From Ignavibacteriales bacterium (GTDB lineage Bacteria; Bacteroidota; Ignavibacteria; Ignavibacteriales; Ignavibacteriaceae): 64,000 nt of DNA. This document shows positions 16,914 to 25,943 of the stretch, piece after piece. The position numbers and the translations under genes are program-made. Each line of letters opens with the position of its first letter. Position 1 is the stretch's first letter. The notes below the pieces were generated by a model. It searched no databases. It saw only the letters and a list, made by a program, of their open reading frames with translations, and was not told the origin of the DNA. The stretch spans positions 93,774 through 157,773 of the forward strand of contig JADJNX010000010.1 of NCBI GenBank assembly GCA_016714125.1, written 5' to 3'.

Positions 16914-19900
16914 ATGCATATATTTACGAAACTTAGACTTGCTTTTCTCGTAACAGCTTTGTTCTTCATCCCGGGAGTTACCCAAGCAATGGATACGCTT
17001 GGTGTTGCGGGTTCCGACAGTTATACAAAGTACCCTCCGGAATATTTTGTCACACCCGATGGAATTTCCAGTAGTATCGCCAAAGTTCTTGCTATCGATA
17101 AAGGTGTGAACAATATAAAGTTCACCGATCCCTATAATCCAACCAAGACAACCAATACCTGGGCAGGAAATTTCAGGGGCGAGATAAATGGGCAAGCAGC
17201 TAAATTCTACTGCATTGATCTAAGACATTATCTGGCTTTTTATACCACAAATCAGCCACATCAGTATATTGATTCGGGCATTACCCCATCTCAAATAACA
17301 TATATTTTGATGAACTATTATCCTTATAAATCATACCCCTATTCAGGCTCTCTTTCCACAGTAGAGAAGGAGGCTGCAGCAATTCAGTTGGCAATCTGGC
17401 ATTTTGCCGATGGAATGAATGTTAACACAGTCCAAAATGTTGAATTGAAAAACAGGGCACTCGCGATTGTTTCCGATGCAAACGCAAATGCTAATGGTTT
17501 TGTACCTGTTAAAACCTTGATTATTCTCCCCGGTGCAAACCAGTATCCTGCGGGCACCAGCGCAGAATTTAAGATCAGGGTGTTTGATGAACAAGCACGA
17601 CCTGTTGCTAACAGACAGGTTACCCTGGCAACAACTGCCGGAACACTTAGTCATACAACAATCACTACCGATGCAACCGGTACCTCAACTTTGGTTACTC
17701 TTAACCCAAACGGGGCACTCAATGCGGTGGTTACTGCCTCTGCACAAATTACAATTCCTCAAGGTACACGGTATATACATTCGATTCAACCTGACCAATA
17801 TCAAAAACTTGTGCTTGCCACTCCGGCAATTGCTCTAAAAAGCACCAATCTCACTTTTGAATGGGCTCCACTTGTTGATCTTTCACTCACGAAGACGGTA
17901 AATAATTCAGATCCTCTTAATGGTGAAAATGTCACTTTTACAATTACAGCTTCAAATGCAGGTCCGGCGCAAGCAACAGGTATTGTCGTGGAAGATTTCC
18001 TGCCCGGTGGTGTGACTTATCAGAGTATATCAACAAGTCAGGGCTCCTTCGATACTTTGACGGGTGAGTGGACAGTTGGGACTCTTGGAAGTGGAGTTTC
18101 TGCAACATTGGGTTTAACTGTTAAAGTTGATGTTGCCGCCTCCTTCATCTTTGACCTCCACGAAGCAGAAGGTTACAATGTATTCATCCTTGAAGATATG
18201 AATCAGCCAACTGCTGATGTTCAGGGAAAGGTTGCAGTAGGAAGAGATGGTTTCTTCTCCAATTTCAGTTGTGGTGATCTTTTGCCGGCTTCGGGTGGCA
18301 CAGTTGATGTTCTTGTAGTTGGAAGACATCTGACCTTCACATCTGGAAATGTTGTGGGTGGAAATATCGTTTATGGCAACACAGGCACAGTTTCACAAAT
18401 GGTTGGGATAGTGGATGGAACATTAAGGCAGGACAGCCCGGTTGATTTTGCTTCCGCGACTGCCCACCTGACTGCCCTTTCAACACAATTGGCTGGCTAC
18501 ACAACAAACGGTACTACCAATGCATCCGGGGTTACCCTGACATTAAATGGCAGTGATCCTTTCTTGAATGTTTTTAATGTAACTGCTGCTCAGATGACTC
18601 TAACACAGGAAGTTTATATTAATGTTCCTAATGGATCGGCTGTTGTTGTAAACGTTGATGGTGACAATATCGACTGGGGTGGTAACCTCGTTGTTTCAGG
18701 TACCACAATAACCAATTGTATGTTTAATTTCCATAACGCAACTTCGATCATAATACAGCAAATAGATGTTACAGGTTCGATCCTGGCTCCTCTTGCTCAT
18801 GTAAATTTTATAAGTGGCGTTCAGCATGGACAGATGATTTGCAAAACCCTTTCCGGGGGTGGGCAATATAATCTTGCCAATTTCATCGGGAATATCCCAC
18901 TTGACACTACTTTAACCAATGTTGCCGAGATTATTCGCTGCGATCAGGTTGATATCGACTCGGAACCCGGTAATGGCGGTGATGGTGAAGATGATTATGC
19001 TTTTGCCAGCGTTCATGTACGCGGTACACATACCGGTGGTGGTGGAAGCATCAATGTTGGAACCTGGCAGTTTGTTGGAACAACAGGACAGGATTATTTT
19101 ATTTGGACTTTCCTCCAGGCTCAAGATGGTTCAATGCTTGCAGGCACATGGGGAGGAAAGATTTTAAGATCAAATGATCAAGGTGTTTCTTTCACAGTAA
19201 TCAACGATGGAATGAATGTCGCCTTTGTCTGGGACCTTGTACAATCTTCAAATGGAGATTTATACGCGGCCACTGAAAGAGGTGTATTCAAATCGGTCAA
19301 TAATGGCGCAACATGGAATGCCACAGCACTTCCAATTTTTGATGTACGTGCATTACTTATTGATGGCAATACAATTTATGCCGGTCTTTGGGGTCAGGGT
19401 GTTTACAAATCTGTTGATGGTGGCTTAAACTGGACAGATGTAAGCAACGGAATGGTTATTAAAGCTGTTCAGGCTCTAACCAAAGACAACAGTGGTAACA
19501 TCTTCGCCGGAACATTTGGCGGAGGAGTTTACAAAACCAATGATGCTGGAGCCAACTGGACAACTACCGGCATGAACTACCCGCACGTATGGGCACTTGG
19601 TACCACATCCACAGGCATCCTTCTTGCAGGTACCTATGGTAATGGACTCTACATGTCTGCTGATGGAGGAAACTCATGGGTTCCACAGACTTCAGGAATA
19701 AATGCAACTCATATATATTCCATCTCTGTTGACGCAAACGATAATGTATTTGTCAGTTCATGGAACAATGGTATCTATTTTGCACATATAACTCCTGCTC
19801 TTTCACCAACAACAGCGTGGAATTATGTTGGACTTACCGGAGTAAGGATTAGTGCGCTCAGTTATAATCAAACAACTGGGAAACTGTTCGCAGCCGCCAC

Positions 19901-20231
19901 TGATGGTGGAATTCTCAGAAATGATGCCCCAACCTCTACAAAAGAGATTGGAGTAAATTCAATCCCTGGTGAATTCAATTTAGCAAACAACTATCCAAAT
20001 CCTTTTAACCCTGAAACAGTTATCGAATTTTCTCTTCCTGCAAGAGAATTTGTTAATCTTTCGATTTACAATGTACTTGGTGAGCTGGTAAGTGTTCTTA
20101 CTTCGGGCGAACTTGATGCAGGTAAATACTCGGTTAAATTTGATGCAAGGAATCTTCCAAGTGGAATTTACATCTACCGAATTTCTTCAGGTAATAATGT
20201 GGTTTCAAAGAAAATGATTCTGATGAAGTAA
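16914..20231 (+). CDS. T9SS-secreted multidomain adhesin with an N-terminal thioester domain
   Basis: Intact 1105-residue protein. The start is ATG 16914 (AAAGAGGC upstream, signal peptide of about 24 residues). A thioester domain follows, with Cys100 in YCIDLR and Gln158 in IQLAIW, which in Gram-positive adhesins form a Cys-Gln bond that reacts with host amines. Next come a Big-type Ig domain (about 205-300) and a DUF11 domain from about 320. A choice-of-anchor A domain (about 408-680; GYNVFILEDM, GKVAVG) appears to be inserted within DUF11, whose C-terminal strands (NVAEI, CDQVDID, EDDYA) resume afterwards. Six or so BNR propeller repeats and a T9SS sorting domain (NYPNPFNPET, end KKMILMK) complete it. 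A covalent adhesive role is inferred. Confidence 0.85.
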   Translation: MHIFTKLRLAFLVTALFFIPGVTQAMDTLGVAGSDSYTKYPPEYFVTPDGISSSIAKVLAIDKGVNNIKFTDPYNPTKTTNTWAGNFRGEINGQAAKFYCIDLRHYLAFYTTNQPHQYIDSGITPSQITYILMNYYPYKSYPYSGSLSTVEKEAAAIQLAIWHFADGMNVNTVQNVELKNRALAIVSDANANANGFVPVKTLIILPGANQYPAGTSAEFKIRVFDEQARPVANRQVTLATTAGTLSHTTITTDATGTSTLVTLNPNGALNAVVTASAQITIPQGTRYIHSIQPDQYQKLVLATPAIALKSTNLTFEWAPLVDLSLTKTVNNSDPLNGENVTFTITASNAGPAQATGIVVEDFLPGGVTYQSISTSQGSFDTLTGEWTVGTLGSGVSATLGLTVKVDVAASFIFDLHEAEGYNVFILEDMNQPTADVQGKVAVGRDGFFSNFSCGDLLPASGGTVDVLVVGRHLTFTSGNVVGGNIVYGNTGTVSQMVGIVDGTLRQDSPVDFASATAHLTALSTQLAGYTTNGTTNASGVTLTLNGSDPFLNVFNVTAAQMTLTQEVYINVPNGSAVVVNVDGDNIDWGGNLVVSGTTITNCMFNFHNATSIIIQQIDVTGSILAPLAHVNFISGVQHGQMICKTLSGGGQYNLANFIGNIPLDTTLTNVAEIIRCDQVDIDSEPGNGGDGEDDYAFASVHVRGTHTGGGGSINVGTWQFVGTTGQDYFIWTFLQAQDGSMLAGTWGGKILRSNDQGVSFTVINDGMNVAFVWDLVQSSNGDLYAATERGVFKSVNNGATWNATALPIFDVRALLIDGNTIYAGLWGQGVYKSVDGGLNWTDVSNGMVIKAVQALTKDNSGNIFAGTFGGGVYKTNDAGANWTTTGMNYPHVWALGTTSTGILLAGTYGNGLYMSADGGNSWVPQTSGINATHIYSISVDANDNVFVSSWNNGIYFAHITPALSPTTAWNYVGLTGVRISALSYNQTTGKLFAAATDGGILRNDAPTSTKEIGVNSIPGEFNLANNYPNPFNPETVIEFSLPAREFVNLSIYNVLGELVSVLTSGELDAGKYSVKFDARNLPSGIYIYRISSGNNVVSKKMILMK

Positions 20232-20254
20232 TATCTTTGGAGGAGTAATGTTTT

Positions 20255-20286
20255 AAGCCCCCTGCAGAAATGCCTGGGGCTTTTTT
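20255..20286. terminator. Terminator between convergent genes
   Basis: AAGCCCC (20255-20261) pairs with GGGGCTT (20276-20282), then T6. It lies between the adhesin gene and the minus-strand DUF1648 gene and may serve both. Confidence 0.8.
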
Positions 20287-20785
20287 ATTTCCCTGACTTG
20301 ATAAAATAGCCGATCATCTGGATGAAGGTTGCTGCTATGAAGGTGATGATCACGGCAATAAAAACTTCATTACTAATGTCCCGGGGAAAAATTGTTCTTA
20401 AGATGATAAATGAAAACAGTACTACCAACATCAACTTAAGCCACCTTATCATTCTGATGGCAGTTGTGTATTGACGTTTTGCATTTTCCTCTGTTATTTC
20501 TGTGAGGTAGTTAAAGGTGTGCGGAAATTTTTGAGCGATTGTCATTCCAGCATACAGGAGAATTATAAGTCCAAAGAAAAAAAATACTCCGCTCTTATCC
20601 CCCATCCGGTCAATATTTCCCGTCAAGTCGTAGTGCATCGCCACTTTATCATTCACTGATGGATATCGAAAAAGGAAAATGATTGTGATTGCCAAAAACA
20701 CAATGGCAGTTACTCCTTCTGCGATCCAGTCGGTAACTGAAATGGGGATAACATGTCTTGGTCGGTCTTTTGTCTTAAACTTCAT
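20285..20785 (-). CDS. DUF1648 membrane protein
   Basis: About 166 residues from ATG 20785 (a start at 20848 would add 21 residues). Four membrane helices are visible, and the loop after the first contains the DUF1648 signature (VAMHYDLTGNIDRMGDKS). DUF1648 proteins include SdpI-like immunity proteins and many orphans of unknown role; no toxin gene is adjacent, so immunity is not supported here. It stands alone on the minus strand. Confidence 0.75.
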   Translation of the reverse strand: MKFKTKDRPRHVIPISVTDWIAEGVTAIVFLAITIIFLFRYPSVNDKVAMHYDLTGNIDRMGDKSGVFFFFGLIILLYAGMTIAQKFPHTFNYLTEITEENAKRQYTTAIRMIRWLKLMLVVLFSFIILRTIFPRDISNEVFIAVIITFIAATFIQMIGYFIKSGK

Positions 20786-21031
20786 TTTTCTTACTTCAAT
20801 ATGACTGATAGGGAAAATTAACAATCCAAAATAAAAAATAAAATTCAATTTCTTTATCCCTATTCACCTTAAATCCGTAGAATTAAGCTCCTTGATCCTC
20901 TCTATTATGACGAGGATATTATGGCTCCCCAAAATAGTGTCAGATACCTGCTTCTAAATATTAAGAATATCCCCACTAATGACAATTCTATTTTGTCATT
21001 ATTGAAAATTTATGCTTAAAAAGGGGGTGAA

Positions 21032-21061
21032 TTGTCACTTATCAATATGGCATAATATTTG
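21032..21061 (+). promoter_or_regulatory. Probable nifJ promoter
   Basis: TTG (21032-21034), 19 bases, then AATATTTG (21054-21061), one mismatch from TAnnTTTG. The start codon is 49 bases downstream. Confidence 0.4.
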
Positions 21062-21109
21062 CATCAAAGTAGTGATTTTTATTCACGAATAATAACTGAT
21101 GGTAAGAAA

Positions 21110-24100
21110 ATGGAAAGAAAAAAAGTTACAATTGACGGTAATGAGGCGGCCGGTTATGTGGCGTATCACACTAATGAAGTGATAGCCATTTACCCGATCA
21201 CCCCTTCGTCAAATATGGCAGAGTGGTGCGACCAATGGGCAGCGGAAGGAAAAAAGAATATCTGGGGAATTACTCCCTCCATATCCGAACTTCAAAGTGA
21301 AGGCGGGGCATCAGGAAGTGTTCATGGAGCACTTCAAACAGGATCGCTTACAACCACTTTTACAGCCTCACAAGGCTTGCTCTTAATGATCCCCAACATG
21401 TTCAAAATAGCAGGTGAACTTACTTCTACAGTCTTTCATGTTTCGGCCCGTTCTATAGCAGCAGCTGCATTATCAATATTTGGTGACCATAGCGATGTTA
21501 TGGCTACCCGTTCAACAGGTTGGGCATTGCTCTCCTCAAATTCAGTTCAGGAAGTTATGGACTTTGCACTGATAGCTCAGGCAGCTACTCTTGAAGCAAG
21601 AGTCCCTTTCATCCACTTCTTTGATGGTTTCAGAACATCCCATGAAGTTGCAAAAATAGAACAACTTACTCCGGACGATATGAAAAAAATGATCGATCAG
21701 AGATTGGTTTTAGAACACAGAAAAAGAGGGTTAAACCCTGAAGCTCCTGTAATTCGCGGAACAGCTCAGAATCCTGATGTTTACTTCCAGGGAAGAGAAA
21801 CCGTGAACCCGTTCTATAATGTTTGCCCTGATATCGTTCAGAAACAAATGGATAAATTTGGTGAACTGACAGGAAGAAAATATAAAATATTTGAATATTT
21901 CGGCGCACCTGATGCTGAAAGAGTAACTGTTGTTATGGGCTCAGGAGCCGAAGCAGTTGAAGAGACAGTTGAACACCTCATAGCAAAAGGTGAAAAAGTT
22001 GGTATGCTTAAAGTGAGGCTTTATAGACCTTTCTCTATAAAACACTTTATCGCTGAACTCCCAACCACCGTAAAAGTGCTTGGTGTGTTGGATAGAACCA
22101 AAGAGCCGGGAGCATCGGGAGAACCTCTCTACATGGATATAGTTACTGCTATATCGGAAACCTTCAACGAAGGAAATCTTCCTTTCGCTTATCCAAAAAT
22201 TGTTGGTGGAAGATATGGTCTATCTTCAAAAGAGTTTACCCCTGCGATGATTAAAGCAGTTTATGATGAACTCAAAAAAGATAAACCAAAAAACCACTTC
22301 ACAATTGGTATCAAAGAAGATGTAACAAACACAAGTCTTGAGTTTGATGCTTCATTCTCAGTCGAAAATCCTGATACTTTTAAAGGAAAGTTCTACGGAC
22401 TTGGTGCGGATGGTACCGTTGGCGCAAACAAAAACTCGATTAAGATCATCGGTGAAGGAACTGACTTTTTTGCTCAGGGTTACTTCGTTTATGATTCAAA
22501 AAAATCGGGCTCAATGACCACATCGCACTTAAGATTTGGTCCAAAAGAAATCAAGTCAAGTTATCTGATTAACAGAGCAAACTTTGTCGCATGCCATCAG
22601 ACTGTTTTCCTTGAGACTACAGATATGCTGCGCGATGCGGTTGAAGGTGCTTCATTCCTTTTGAACACTGCTGCATCCAAAGAAGAGGTTTGGGATACAC
22701 TTCCTGAGAATGTTCAGAGAACCCTTATCGACAAAAAGATGAAATTCTACATCATCGATGCATACAAAGTTGCAAATGAAACCGGAATGGGTGGAAGAAT
22801 CAACTCTGTAATGCAGACATGCTTTTTCGCTATCTCTAAAATATTGCCAAGAGAAAAAGCAATTGAGATGATTAAATATGCAATCAAAAAGACCTACGGC
22901 TCAAAAGGCGAAAAGATCGTTCAGATGAACTTCGAAGCTGTTGACAGAACAATCGAAAATCTTTTTGAAGTCGCTGTTCCTGATGCAGTTACATCAACTT
23001 TCAATATCCGTGATGCAGTTCCTTCAAATTCACCTGAATTTATAAAGAACGTTACCGGAAAGATTATCGCCGGTTTTGGTGATGACCTTCCTGTAAGCCT
23101 CATGCCGATTGATGGAACTTTCCCAACCGGCACAACTAAGTATGAGAAAAGAAATATCGCTCTCGAAGTTCCTGTTTGGGATGGAGATGTTTGTATCCAG
23201 TGTAACAAATGTGCGCTCATCTGCCCACACGCTGCAATAAGAGCTAAAATCTACGATAAATCTGTTTTGGATACCGCTCCTGAAACATTTAAATCGATGC
23301 CGTTTAAAGCTAAAGAACACGGCGAAGGTTTGATGTACACAATTCAGGTAGCTGTTGAGGATTGTACAGGTTGTGGACTTTGCGTTGAATTCTGTCCTGC
23401 TAAAAACAAGAGAGAAGTAAGATTCAAAGCCATCAATATGCAACCACAGGTTCCTTTAAGAGAAACTGAAAGAGTTAATTGGGACTTCTTCCTCGATCTT
23501 CCTGAATGGGACAGAACAGAATTAAAGGTCAACACAGTGAAAGATTCACAGTTCCTCGAGCCTCTGTTTGAATTCTCAGGCGCTTGCTCCGGATGCGGCG
23601 AAACTCCTTATGTTAAACTTGTAAGTCAGCTTTATGGTGACAGAGCAGTTATTGCAAACGCAACAGGCTGTTCATCCATTTATGGTGGTAACCTGCCAAC
23701 AACACCGTGGTCAAAAAATAAAGATGGTCGCGGACCTGCATGGTCAAACTCACTTTTCGAAGATAACGCTGAATTTGGATTTGGGTTTAAACTTTCCATC
23801 GATCAGTTCAACGAACAAGCGAGAATTTTGATCGTAAAACTTGGTGACAAAATAGGCGACAGACTTGCGTTCGACATTCTTAATGCTGAACAAAAAAATG
23901 AAGCTGATATTAGAGATCAGAGACTAAGAATCGAAGAACTTAAAGTTAAACTGACAGAAATCGAAAACAGCTCCAAAGATGAAGATGTGAAATTTGATGT
24001 TATCAACCTTTTAAGCCTTGTCGATTATCTTGTTAAGAAATCGGTTTGGATCATGGGTGGTGACGGATGGGCATACGACATCGGTTTTGGTGGACTCGAT

Positions 24101-24697
24101 CATGTACTCGCTTCCGGTAAAAATGTAAATATTCTTGTCCTGGACACAGAAGTTTACTCAAACACCGGTGGTCAGATGTCGAAATCAACACCAAGAGCTG
24201 CAGTTGCAAAATTTGCAGCAGGTGGCAAGCCGGCAGCTAAAAAAGACCTCGCGCTTATGGCTATGAGTTATGGAAACGTTTATGTTGCAAAAATTGCCAT
24301 GGGTGCCAACGACGCTCATACCGTCAAAGCCATTGTTGAAGCTGAAGCCTATGATGGTCCTTCACTCATAATTGCTTATAGCCACTGTATTGCTCACGGT
24401 ATCGACATGGGTATTGCCACAAGAAACCAAAAAGCAGCAGTTGATTCGGGTCACTGGCAGTTGTTCAGATATAACCCTGACCTCGTCGCTGAAGGTAAAA
24501 ATCCTTTTAGCCTCGATTCAAAAGGTCTTAAGATACCATTCAAAGATTATGCTTATCTTGAAACCAGATACAAAATGTTAACAAAATCTCACCCTGAAGC
24601 AGCAGCCAAGTTAATGGTTGAAGCCCAAGACGATGTGACCAAGAAGTTCAAAATGTATGAAAACATGGCGAACTCTTCACCTAACATTAATCAATAA
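21110..24697 (+). CDS. nifJ: Pyruvate:ferredoxin (flavodoxin) oxidoreductase
   Basis: Single-chain enzyme that oxidises pyruvate with CoA to acetyl-CoA and CO2, passing electrons to ferredoxin or flavodoxin; it can also run in reverse. ATG 21110 gives 1195 residues, the full family length. The order is the PFOR N-terminal domain (IYPITPSSNMAEW), the transketolase-like and gamma domains, two [4Fe-4S] motifs (CIQCNKCALICP near residue 694 and CTGCGLCVEFCP near 750), then the TPP domain with CSGCGETPY, GDGWAYDIGFGGLDH and NTEVYSNTGGQ-like LDTEVYSNTGGQ. The frame is intact over 3.6 kb. A dihydroorotate-dehydrogenase-like gene follows after 40 bases. Confidence 0.96.
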   Translation: MERKKVTIDGNEAAGYVAYHTNEVIAIYPITPSSNMAEWCDQWAAEGKKNIWGITPSISELQSEGGASGSVHGALQTGSLTTTFTASQGLLLMIPNMFKIAGELTSTVFHVSARSIAAAALSIFGDHSDVMATRSTGWALLSSNSVQEVMDFALIAQAATLEARVPFIHFFDGFRTSHEVAKIEQLTPDDMKKMIDQRLVLEHRKRGLNPEAPVIRGTAQNPDVYFQGRETVNPFYNVCPDIVQKQMDKFGELTGRKYKIFEYFGAPDAERVTVVMGSGAEAVEETVEHLIAKGEKVGMLKVRLYRPFSIKHFIAELPTTVKVLGVLDRTKEPGASGEPLYMDIVTAISETFNEGNLPFAYPKIVGGRYGLSSKEFTPAMIKAVYDELKKDKPKNHFTIGIKEDVTNTSLEFDASFSVENPDTFKGKFYGLGADGTVGANKNSIKIIGEGTDFFAQGYFVYDSKKSGSMTTSHLRFGPKEIKSSYLINRANFVACHQTVFLETTDMLRDAVEGASFLLNTAASKEEVWDTLPENVQRTLIDKKMKFYIIDAYKVANETGMGGRINSVMQTCFFAISKILPREKAIEMIKYAIKKTYGSKGEKIVQMNFEAVDRTIENLFEVAVPDAVTSTFNIRDAVPSNSPEFIKNVTGKIIAGFGDDLPVSLMPIDGTFPTGTTKYEKRNIALEVPVWDGDVCIQCNKCALICPHAAIRAKIYDKSVLDTAPETFKSMPFKAKEHGEGLMYTIQVAVEDCTGCGLCVEFCPAKNKREVRFKAINMQPQVPLRETERVNWDFFLDLPEWDRTELKVNTVKDSQFLEPLFEFSGACSGCGETPYVKLVSQLYGDRAVIANATGCSSIYGGNLPTTPWSKNKDGRGPAWSNSLFEDNAEFGFGFKLSIDQFNEQARILIVKLGDKIGDRLAFDILNAEQKNEADIRDQRLRIEELKVKLTEIENSSKDEDVKFDVINLLSLVDYLVKKSVWIMGGDGWAYDIGFGGLDHVLASGKNVNILVLDTEVYSNTGGQMSKSTPRAAVAKFAAGGKPAAKKDLALMAMSYGNVYVAKIAMGANDAHTVKAIVEAEAYDGPSLIIAYSHCIAHGIDMGIATRNQKAAVDSGHWQLFRYNPDLVAEGKNPFSLDSKGLKIPFKDYAYLETRYKMLTKSHPEAAAKLMVEAQDDVTKKFKMYENMANSSPNINQ

Positions 24698-24737
24698 CGG
24701 TTTTAACGAAAAGAATAACCTATTTAAGGAATAAAAA

Positions 24738-25730
24738 ATGGATTTAACAACAACATATCTCGGTATGAAATTAAAGAATCCCGTAGTGCCTTCAGCCGGT
24801 CCTATCTCACAAGAGGTATCATCCATAAAAGCGCTTGAAGATGCGGGTGCCGCAGCTGTGGTTCTCTACTCTTTGTTCGAAGAACAAATTGAAAAAGAAT
24901 CGCTTGCCAACCACTATTACACGACTGCTCACAATGAAAGCTTCGCAGAAGCTACTTCATACTTCCCCGAGCAAATCGAGTATAAAGCCGGTCCTGAAGA
25001 GTATCTCGAGCTGATCCGTAAAGCAAAAGAAGCCACTGACATCCCGATAATTGCCAGTCTTAATGGCAAATCATTGGGTGGCTGGGTCAAATATGCGCAT
25101 AATATGGAAGAAGCCGGAGCTGACGCTCTTGAACTGAACATCTACAAACTTGCCACCGATTTTAACACCGATGGCAGAGAAATAGAGCAGCTCTATATCG
25201 ATATCGTAAAAGAAGTGAAAAAAAATGTAAAGATCCCCGTTGCCATCAAACTCAGCCCGTTCTTTAGCTCAACCGCCTGGATGGCTGATCAGCTTGATAA
25301 AGCAGGTGCCGATGGTCTTGTACTTTTTAACAGATTCTATCAACCTGATATTGACCTCGATAACCTCGAAGTAGTGCCTAATGTTCTTTTGAGTACCCCA
25401 ATGGCAATGAGACTTCCTCTCCGCTGGATTGGAATTCTTTATGGCAGAATCGATTGTGATCTCGCAGCTACAAGCGGTATCTACAGCGAAAAAGATGTCA
25501 TAAAGATGCTCATGGTTGGTGCAAAAGTTACTCAGATGATGTCAAGCATCCTAAAATTTGGTCCTAATCACATAGCTGATGTAATATCCAAAATGAAGTT
25601 CTGGATGGAAGCCAACGAATACAATTCAGTTGACGACATGCGAGGTTCAATGAGCTATATGAATGTAGGTGATCCTTCTCAGTATGAGAGAGCCAACTAT
25701 ATGAAAGTGATCAGCTCGGTAAAACTGTAA
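24738..25730 (+). CDS. Dihydroorotate dehydrogenase-like protein
   Basis: A 330-residue TIM-barrel flavoprotein of the DHODH family, in the group annotated 'dihydroorotate dehydrogenase-like' that often follows nifJ. Family marks are the start LTTTYLGMKLKNPVVPSAGP, the barrel strands IPIIASLNG and IPVAIKLSPF and the phosphate-binding end GADGLVLFNRF. The segment expected to bind orotate differs from true PyrD, so it probably acts on another substrate or as an electron-transfer partner of the PFOR; the reaction is not known. It has a good ribosome site (AAGGAA) and is cotranscribed with nifJ. Confidence 0.88.
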   Translation: MDLTTTYLGMKLKNPVVPSAGPISQEVSSIKALEDAGAAAVVLYSLFEEQIEKESLANHYYTTAHNESFAEATSYFPEQIEYKAGPEEYLELIRKAKEATDIPIIASLNGKSLGGWVKYAHNMEEAGADALELNIYKLATDFNTDGREIEQLYIDIVKEVKKNVKIPVAIKLSPFFSSTAWMADQLDKAGADGLVLFNRFYQPDIDLDNLEVVPNVLLSTPMAMRLPLRWIGILYGRIDCDLAATSGIYSEKDVIKMLMVGAKVTQMMSSILKFGPNHIADVISKMKFWMEANEYNSVDDMRGSMSYMNVGDPSQYERANYMKVISSVKL

Positions 25731-25766
25731 TTTATTACAGATTAAACAATTATTTGTTTCTTACCA

Positions 25767-25807
25767 ACCGGCTGTTTCATTTATTTGAAGCGGCCGGTCT
25801 TTTTTTA
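25767..25807 (+). terminator. Terminator of the nifJ operon
   Basis: ACCGGC (25767-25772) pairs with GCCGGT (25793-25798); an inner CTG/AGC extends the stem, and a T tract follows from 25800. Confidence 0.85.
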
Positions 25808-25865
25808 ATGCAGTAACGCAATAATGCAGTAATTTTGTGGAATGCAATATTCAATAATGCATTAG
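25808..25865. repeat. Repeat family B, copy 2
   Basis: Degenerate tandem units (ATGCAGTAAC, GCAATA, ATGCAGTAAT, ATGCAATAT, AATGCATTA) directly after the nifJ-operon terminator. Confidence 0.6.
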
Positions 25866-25943
25866 TTTTAAATGGGTGAGATTCGATTCTTTTACAAATT
25901 TCATTCATCACTCACAATTATAAATACCAATTACGGAGATTAA

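Noticed and set aside
23030..23443. Minus-strand frame of 137 codons inside nifJ
   Set aside because: It is antisense to the two ferredoxin motifs of nifJ and has no support of its own.
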